DNA of 64,000 nt from Crossaster papposus (taxonomy: Eukaryota > Echinodermata > Asteroidea > Velatida > Solasteridae). A model generated the notes under the pieces. It had not been told where the DNA came from, searched no databases, and saw only the letters and a list, made by a program, of their open reading frames with translations. The translations under genes were made by a program, and so were the position numbers. The stretch lies in the NCBI GenBank assembly GCA_037893245.1, contig JBAIAA010000025.1, positions 186,001 to 250,000 of the forward strand, given 5' to 3'. Shown here piece after piece: positions 57,985 through 64,000 of the stretch. The stretch's first letter is position 1. Each line of letters opens with the position of its first letter.

Positions 57985-58663
57985 GACGCCATCTTGAACA
58001 TTTTGTAATTTTGTAACGCTGGCGGCGCGCAGGAAGGTCGTTACTCACGCGTCGAACGCGCTAGACGATCGTTACCAACCCACTACTCACACGCTGGCGA
58101 CCCGCTGTCGTATTTTTACTATAAATCGTTCCTCACACGCTACTCACGCGCTGGCATACGCTATGAACCCGTTATCAACCTGTATGGACACGCTGAAATC
58201 ACGGTTCCACTTGACTTTTTCTGTGAAAGTTCAGCGATTGCCAGCGTATCAACTATTTTTAACGCGCTACTCATGCATTGGCCTAAAACGTTCTGGTGTG
58301 ACAGGGCCATAACCAGCGTGTCGCCAGCGTACGCCAGCGTACGCCAGCGTATGCCAGCGTATGAGTAGCGTATGAGTAGCGGGTTAATAACGATCGTCTA
58401 GCGTGTTTGACGCGTGAGTAACAAACCTCCAACGCGCCGCCAGCGTGTGCAGTCACACGCTGGCAAACGCTGGAAATTGTAGGTATGTTGAACAAAATAT
58501 GTTTTCCTCAGCGTGTGACAGCGTGTCCCAGCGTGTGAGTAACGCGCTCAGCGTGTTGCTAACGCTGGCCTAGCGTTGGTCAGCGTTTGCCAGCGTGTTG
58601 TCAAAATTACAACACGTTACTCACGCGTTGGCCTAAAACGTTCTGGTGTGACAGGGCCATTAG
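57985..58663. mobile_element. Foldback element rich in CGCTGGC/GCCAGCG words
   Basis: Arms 58019-58096 and 58365-58443 match in reverse complement (GTTACTCACGCGTC, ACGCGCTAGACGATCGTTA-like). Short GCCAGCGTAC units run in tandem at 58323-58362, and some two dozen GCTGGC or GCCAGC words spread over the region. A block with GGCCTAAAACGTTCTGGTGT and GACAGGGCCAT occurs at 58279-58311 and again in the same orientation at 58630-58662, probably the ends of two nested or tandem copies. Confidence 0.7.
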
Positions 58664-59433
58664 TGAAGGAACGCGCACGCGCCCATGGAGTCGAGGCTTG
58701 GGCAAAAGTGACCTTTTGTTGCACACATTTGGTCGTCTGCGCATTGACGAGCCTGCGCCTTTAATTAAGGGCGAGTTCTCAGCCAGCGGATTGCAGCTTC
58801 TCGCGTGTCACGCGCTGAACAGACCCGGCAACGCGTGCGCCGCGCGTCATTCGAGCACTTGCGCATACTGTTTGCGGACATTTCTAAAAGTGTGTCTCCG
58901 AGAAGCATATTTGGAAATGACATTCTTTTGTTTTGTTTTGAAAAGGACAGTATGCTAGACGGAGTAATTTCACAGGCATTTTAGGACCATTAATTTTTTT
59001 ACAGCTTTTCAACAGTATCTTGTTGGTTGGTTACTTTTTGAATAGCTGCAAAAGGTATATTACCCCTTTAAATCATTCACATGACATTTTCTTTGTACAG
59101 CGTGTAGAGTGGTTTCTCAATAATTGAAGGGCCTACGAGTATTTATTGAACACGTGCAAGGTTTTTTGTCAATACCAGGCAACTTAATTACGGGAAAGGT
59201 AAGTGCATGTGAGGAGCTGATAATATTTGAAATACATTTTGTATTCACCTCTCCTGTCCTCCCACGGGTCATGGTATTTTACTCGTCTCGTAGCTTTGGG
59301 ATCGAGCTGTTCTAACTCTGCCTATCGATTATGAGAACGTCGATTATGCGGTCATACACCTTTGTATAATAGTTCTGGTCCAAGCTTATGACCCCCACAA
59401 AAAGAACTTATCCAGACAGTTTAATATCTACGC
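58664..59433. other. Intergenic DNA; one isolated TTAA-type right end
   Basis: GCAAAAGGTATATTACCCCT-TTAA at 59047-59072 resembles the right end of the 1,148-bp TTAA element. No gene seen. Confidence 0.35.
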
Positions 59434-59702
59434 TTAAAGGTAGGATACACCATTGGTGATTGTTTGAATTATCATGAATGGATCTAGGGGGTTGTTTTTT
59501 GTATAGTAAATATCGTTTAACTAACCTGTCTGAAGTTTTACAATTATGAATGCTGAAAAAAGCAAGAAAAACGGCGTTCATTTTTAACCGGCGTCGGGCA
59601 GTGTTTATTATGTTGTTCTTTCACGATTTTTCACGATCGCCCGTGAATTTGTTTTATGAAATTTAATTTTACGGAACAATTACAGGATATCTAGCGCAAT
59701 CC
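59434..59702. mobile_element. TTAA element, copy F (right end lost)
   Basis: Starts TTAA-AGGTAGGATACACCATTG and follows copy A through TTTAACCGGCGTCGGGCAGT and CAATTACAGGATATCTAGCG, then stops at about 59702 without the right terminus. The internal hairpin is eroded to CACGATCGCCCGTG. Confidence 0.85.
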
Positions 59703-60539
59703 TTAAAATGGAACCCGTGTAATATCTATTTATCATGACATAATTACTTTCTTTCTACACATCAAGGGCCTTTCCACTTGACAAGCTTGCTTTTTTGGAG
59801 AAGCCCACCGCCTAATCGTATATGTTTATTTATACCGTCTGTAAATCATTTGTTTTTTATTAAGTGGAAATAAATATGATTGATTGATTATCGATGTTAG
59901 TTTTACATTCTACGTGTGGTAGTCCGTTATATTGTGTTGCATTTCTTGTATACACCCTGTAATATCTGCCATTTTACCTAACCCATTCGTCAAAAAAAGT
60001 GTTGGACTGCACGTGGGTGAATGATGTTTGATGTTTGCCCGACCTATCACAAACGTACGCATTGAAGAGATGCAACAGCCAACATGATTTAACAAGCCTT
60101 TCTAGGATCTGATCGAAATTCACCACCAATCGTCCACGATGCGGCAGAGGCATGCCGGTGGCGCCTAGACGCTCCGTTGCTATTTCTCGAACATTCGAAA
60201 ACAACAAAATACACTTATCGATGCCCCGAGTAATCTTTTCGCACTTTTTCGTTCAGTACTACATGTACATGATTTTACACCTATACGCATGTAAATGATC
60301 CGTCATTCCAAAGAAAATCGAAAAAAATCCGAGCCCGTATAACGCGTAACGAACGTGTCAAACGAACGTGCACTTTCCTGTTCATATAATTCTTCATGAT
60401 CTTTTACGCACAGGTACCTACGCATGTACAGGATCGTCATTCCCAGGAAATAACAAATCCGAGCCCGTTACGAACGTGTCAGGCATTTTTTGTTGATCGG
60501 AATCATAAAGGCATGCGCGGTACCCGAAGGGAACCTCAG
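59703..60539. other. Intergenic DNA, no gene seen
   Basis: The region around 60230-60550 has partial direct repetition (CCGAGCCCGT..ACGAACGTGTCA near 60329-60362 and 60462-60482). Minus-strand frames at 59910-60207 have no family motif. Confidence 0.4.
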
Positions 60540-60656
60540 GAATTACGTTTAGGTTGTTAGGGTGCGTGTGTGTTAGGTAACAACAGTCTAGAGAGTGTAT
60601 AGATTTGGGCTAAGGGGGAGTCCCTCGGTCTCACATCGTGCTGGGTATACATCAGA
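60540..60656 (+). repeat. Dispersed GTGCTGGGTATA repeat, copy 3
   Basis: GTGTGTGTTAGGTAACAACA, GAGAGTGTATA, GGGGGAGTCCCTCGGTCTC and ATCGTGCTGGGTATAC follow each other. It is the best-preserved copy and directly precedes a LINE fragment. Confidence 0.6.
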
Positions 60657-61146
60657 AGGTTCCTACCACAAGTCACGTAAATATTTCAGGAAAACGTGGC
60701 AATCTACATGTCACCACGCTATTCGTTCATTGGTACTTTCACGGCTTGATTATTGTAATGGTCTGTTATCTTCTGTATCCAATGTACACATACAACGACT
60801 GCAGCGGTTACAAATCTGGGCCGCACGTTTAGTTCGAGATGATATCCTACGACTTGAATATCCTAGAACAAGAGTACGGGCCGAACTTTCACTGTATGTG
60901 CCTCACGTGCATGGAACAATCTCCCGATCTCAGTTAGATCTTCTACCTCTGTAAATAACTTCAAAAAATCTTTAAAAACGCCACTTTATGTATAATTTTC
61001 CTACCTTTGTATTATTTTGCAATCATTGTTTCAATTGTTAATTTTAATGTAACTATTTTATTGTAAGTAACATTTTATAATTGTACGCGCTTTGAGCCTT
61101 TTGGGAAAAGCGCATTATAAATATTAATGTAATATAATGTAATGTA
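60640..61146 (+). pseudogene. 3' end of a CR1/L2-type LINE (C-terminal RT remnant and 3' UTR)
   Basis: Three frame segments give the conserved end of the ORF2 protein: YIRRFLPQVT near 60648, then CHHAIRSLVLSRLDYCNGL and IQRLQRLQIWAARLVR to about 60840, then in another frame RTFTVCASRAWNNLPISVRS and FKKSLKTPLYV before TAA near 60970. LDYCN and RAWN-LP are hallmarks of this clade. The 3' UTR ends with the hairpin-like GCGCTTTGAGCCTTTTGGG-AAAGCGC-ATTATAAATA and a (TAATG)n-type tail at 61120-61146, the expected LINE terminus. Frameshifts make it inactive, and the upstream RT and endonuclease are absent. Confidence 0.85.
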
Positions 61147-61886
61147 ACGATTCGACGGGTTCCCGGAGGGCTCCAACTGTTCAACCGTCCGTTTTGTATG
61201 TAAATTATTCCAGGTACCGCGCATGCCTGCACAATTCCGATAAAACTAAAATGCCTGACACGTTTTTTTTGGAATGATGATCACGTCTATGCGTCGGTGT
61301 GCATAAAAGATAACGAAGTGCTGAACAGGGAACACAAACATATTTGGGGAGCTATCGGGCGATCTTGTGTGAGCCTTCGAATGTTTAAGAAACCGTGGCG
61401 TAAACGCGCTTGCGGGTCTAGGTGGCGCCCATTGTGTATGTGAAGTTGTTTTTCGAATTTGTATTTCTGCGTGGGAAAGTGTGAGGTGTGAGGTGTGAGA
61501 TGTGAGGCGTTTGTATATTACAAGAACAGTTGTGAACAGAAGTCTTTGATCAGATGACCGCCAGAAAAAGGGCATAATTTATTTTCTATTCTGATTAATC
61601 ATAACATATTTAAGTGCCTGAAAGTTATCGAATTATAGGCCTAATAGACTGAAATCTGTTTTTGACGCGGGGTAAATTAAAACCGGTGGAAAGAAATAAA
61701 GAGACTGGTGTTTTAACATTGGATATACGACCGCGTCTAAATTACTTTTTCATGGCGCGGCTTGAATAACATTATAGCAGCTATGGGAGCGACCCATATG
61801 CATGTCCTTAGAGACAAGCCGTGTTACCGCAAACCAAACAAAATGCTGATGAAGACAGGCACCAAATCTCCCTGCGGTACAAACAG
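61147..61886. other. Intergenic DNA with a 9-bp minisatellite
   Basis: At 61478-61508 the units GTGTGAGGT/GTGTGAGAT repeat about three times. No gene seen. Confidence 0.4.
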
Positions 61887-61935
61887 ACATAGGCAAAGAA
61901 AAGCGATAACAAACATAGGCAAAGAAAAACAATAT
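61887..61935 (+). repeat. Two-copy tandem repeat
   Basis: ACATAGGCAAAGAAAA occurs twice, about 27 bp apart. Confidence 0.7.
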
Positions 61936-62391
61936 TTGATGAAAACCAAGCAGATAACGGTGTAGCGTCAATTTCAGACTATGAATTATGGACTCATTAG
62001 TAGTGTTGTGCATGTCTATAGTGACCGGTCATATTGGTTTTACCAACAGCAGAGAAAGACAAAAAAAGAGTCCGATTTGTATAGGAATCCAATTCATATA
62101 GGAGTCCAATGTTCCCATGACACGGTTCTCAAATCGCTTCTACTATCTGACGAACACGAGGTGCGGTAATCTTCTGCTTTAGCAGCTCTCCAAAATTGGG
62201 CTAAAGATAGTTCAGTTCTCTATTCACATCGTGCGACATTTCTAGTATTTCCCCCTGCAGCAAATCTAATCATTTCCACTGTTCAGCTCGTAATTTTTTC
62301 CCACAGCGTATCTCGCCACCATTCACTCAGCATCGCATCCTATACCTCGTGACTTTTGCACAACTGTTTTATCGCCAGCCACGGGGCCATA

Positions 62392-62442
62392 CCTTTTCAA
62401 GGGTCACACCTTTTCAAGGGTCACTCCTTTTCAAGGGTCACT
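62392..62442 (+). repeat. Tandem 17-bp repeat, three units
   Basis: CCTTTTCAAGGGTCACA, CCTTTTCAAGGGTCACT and CCTTTTCAAGGGTCACT follow each other exactly at 62392, 62409 and 62426. Confidence 0.95.
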
Positions 62443-64000
62443 TTTGTACCCAATAGCTGATGAGTGCATATCTCTCAGTCAGCGCCGAATTGTGCTCTTT
62501 TACGCATTGTTTGATCTCGTCAGCGATACGGCAAAGTCATTGAAAAGTAGCGAGCTTTCGATTCGGGACGGAAGACAAAGAGGACGGTAAGCCGAGAGAA
62601 AAACATCGATCTGCGCATGCGCGAAACCGAACAAGTCTCCATCCTGTGGTGTTTGGGAACGGTTCTCGGGTAAAATAGCCTCCGGTCTGTAAGCACGACG
62701 GAGCGATTATGTTGTACACTAGTAGGGTCCTTATGTCATAATGTGTTTTCTAAGACCTAGAAGTGAGCTGAAAACAGATTTATACGTTTTTGAAAAATTC
62801 CTTTGGAGATTTGGGTTAGTTTTGCGGCCTTTATGGAAAAAAAGTGGTGGGAAAAAAGTAAAAAACCTCATTAATTTGCCCATGGACAAATTATCTAAAC
62901 TTTATTTGATAACAATCGCGATCGACTGAGGGTGTTTGCACTGCACTACCACGTGATCACGCCAAACACGCGTCTCGTCACCGTCCACATAATTCGATAT
63001 TAACAGCTTACAAATCAGGACAGGAGCGTGTGTATGCTCTATCGTCCCGTGTCGAAAGCTCGTTATGGTTATACTATCTGTATGCAAGATCGTGTGTTTG
63101 ATACTTTTTATTTCACTATTTATTATCAAAGAGGTTTGCTTTGATAGTATTCCAGTGCAAGCGATTACAAAATTGATAGGTTATTTTTCTTTCAACCTAA
63201 TTTGTGTTTTGTTAAATTCCTCGGAGATATTAGCATAATCAGATGAACAAATCAAATATATGAAGTAATGAGAGACCTACGGGCATACACAGCCCGGCGA
63301 AATATTGGGTCAAGTTGGAACCATTTCAATTTTAGTCATGACGTGCGTCTACTCCCCCATCTCATCTTGGGGACCTCGGTACTTTCAACATTTTCGGAAC
63401 GGGAAAAAAACATGGAGTACATTTTCTGATTAGCGTCCGATGTAATTACATTTTCACGGCAGCCGAATTCATTTGTCGTCCCGGGTACTAAACACCGTCC
63501 GCTCAAGCTGGGTAATACAGATATATATTTTGTAAGTAGATTTTGTTGTGGCCTCCCGCTTGCGTCATTTATATCTCAACGCCTTTGGCTGGCTTCGGGA
63601 ATAGTGCAATGATTTTTAGTGGAGAGTGTCGGAAGGACGGAGATTATGTGGAGCACCCATGTGTAGACCTGCACTTTGCAACAGGACATGGGGCCCATAG
63701 TATACCAGCTACGGAGCTTACTTGGACACTTAACTATGTATCTTGCTTGATTCCCCATGTTTTAAGTCGTGGAAGATATAACCTATAACCTATGATTGGT
63801 TAACACAAAAAAGACCTAATATGGTTTTGTTCTGACGTCTTGAATCAAGTTATTTGTCGGTTCTCTTCACAATTCTATGAAACCCGACGACAGGTTTAAA
63901 ACAAGTATAGTGTTCTGTTAGACCTACACCAGTATTACAAATTTCGTGGTTTCGAGTCCGACATAAGCTCTCGTAGAGCGAATAACAATCACGTTGTCGA
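62443..64000. other. Intergenic DNA to the right edge, no gene seen
   Basis: The frames at 62741-62929, 62902-63129 and 63543-63788 show no family motif, and opposing frames overlap. Nothing repetitive was recognised. Confidence 0.4.

Noticed and set aside
58283..58958. Frames in the CGCTGGC-rich region
   Set aside because: They come from short tandem words in the foldback element.
62392..62442. CRISPR-like array
   Set aside because: Three 17-bp units are contiguous with no spacers, so it is an ordinary minisatellite.

Overview
The window reads as nuclear DNA of a marine invertebrate, most likely a deuterostome such as an echinoderm. This is inferred from AT-rich, gene-poor sequence with isolated eukaryotic exons, metazoan-type retroelements and very frequent palindromic words (TACATGTA, TAGGCCTA). 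No bacterial operons, CRISPR arrays, rRNA or functional tRNA genes are visible.

Only two stretches look like host protein-coding genes. One is the C-terminal end of an unrecognised protein running in from the left edge (3-386). The other is an intact, single-exon gene for a 358-residue PTB/PID-domain adaptor-like protein (24990-26066) with a strong start context, a possible TATA element upstream and AATAAA 62 bases after the stop. A third, short piece (39370-39624, minus) encodes the N-terminus of a RecQ-type helicase, but it lies inside a transposon-like unit with terminal inverted repeats and a 7-bp target duplication.

The rest is a dense graveyard of mobile elements. Left part (2-12 kb): a TTAA-flanked element, a broken Penelope-like retroelement (4285-6943) between long inverted arms (3257-3908 and 7683-8213), a tRNA-derived SINE, and a 415-bp inverted-repeat element. 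Middle (12-24 kb): a 704-bp element built of repeated TGTCCCCC-type units, a TTA-flanked Harbinger-like MITE, several long palindromes, a CR1/L2/jockey-like reverse transcriptase fragment and more TTAA elements. After the PTB gene (26-42 kb): shorter MITEs, including one flanked by CAG and one carrying the RecQ exon. Region 42-45 kb: a Mutator-like element with about 300-bp terminal inverted repeats and an exact 11-bp target duplication, itself interrupted by a 949-bp MITE. Right part (45-64 kb): a 1,148-bp TTAA element, a second SINE, tandem and foldback repeats, and the 3' end of a CR1/L2-type LINE.

The genes do not form a pathway. The main biological content is the repeat landscape: at least seven TTAA copies of related design, several nested insertions, and a set of long poly(G) tracts on the plus strand.
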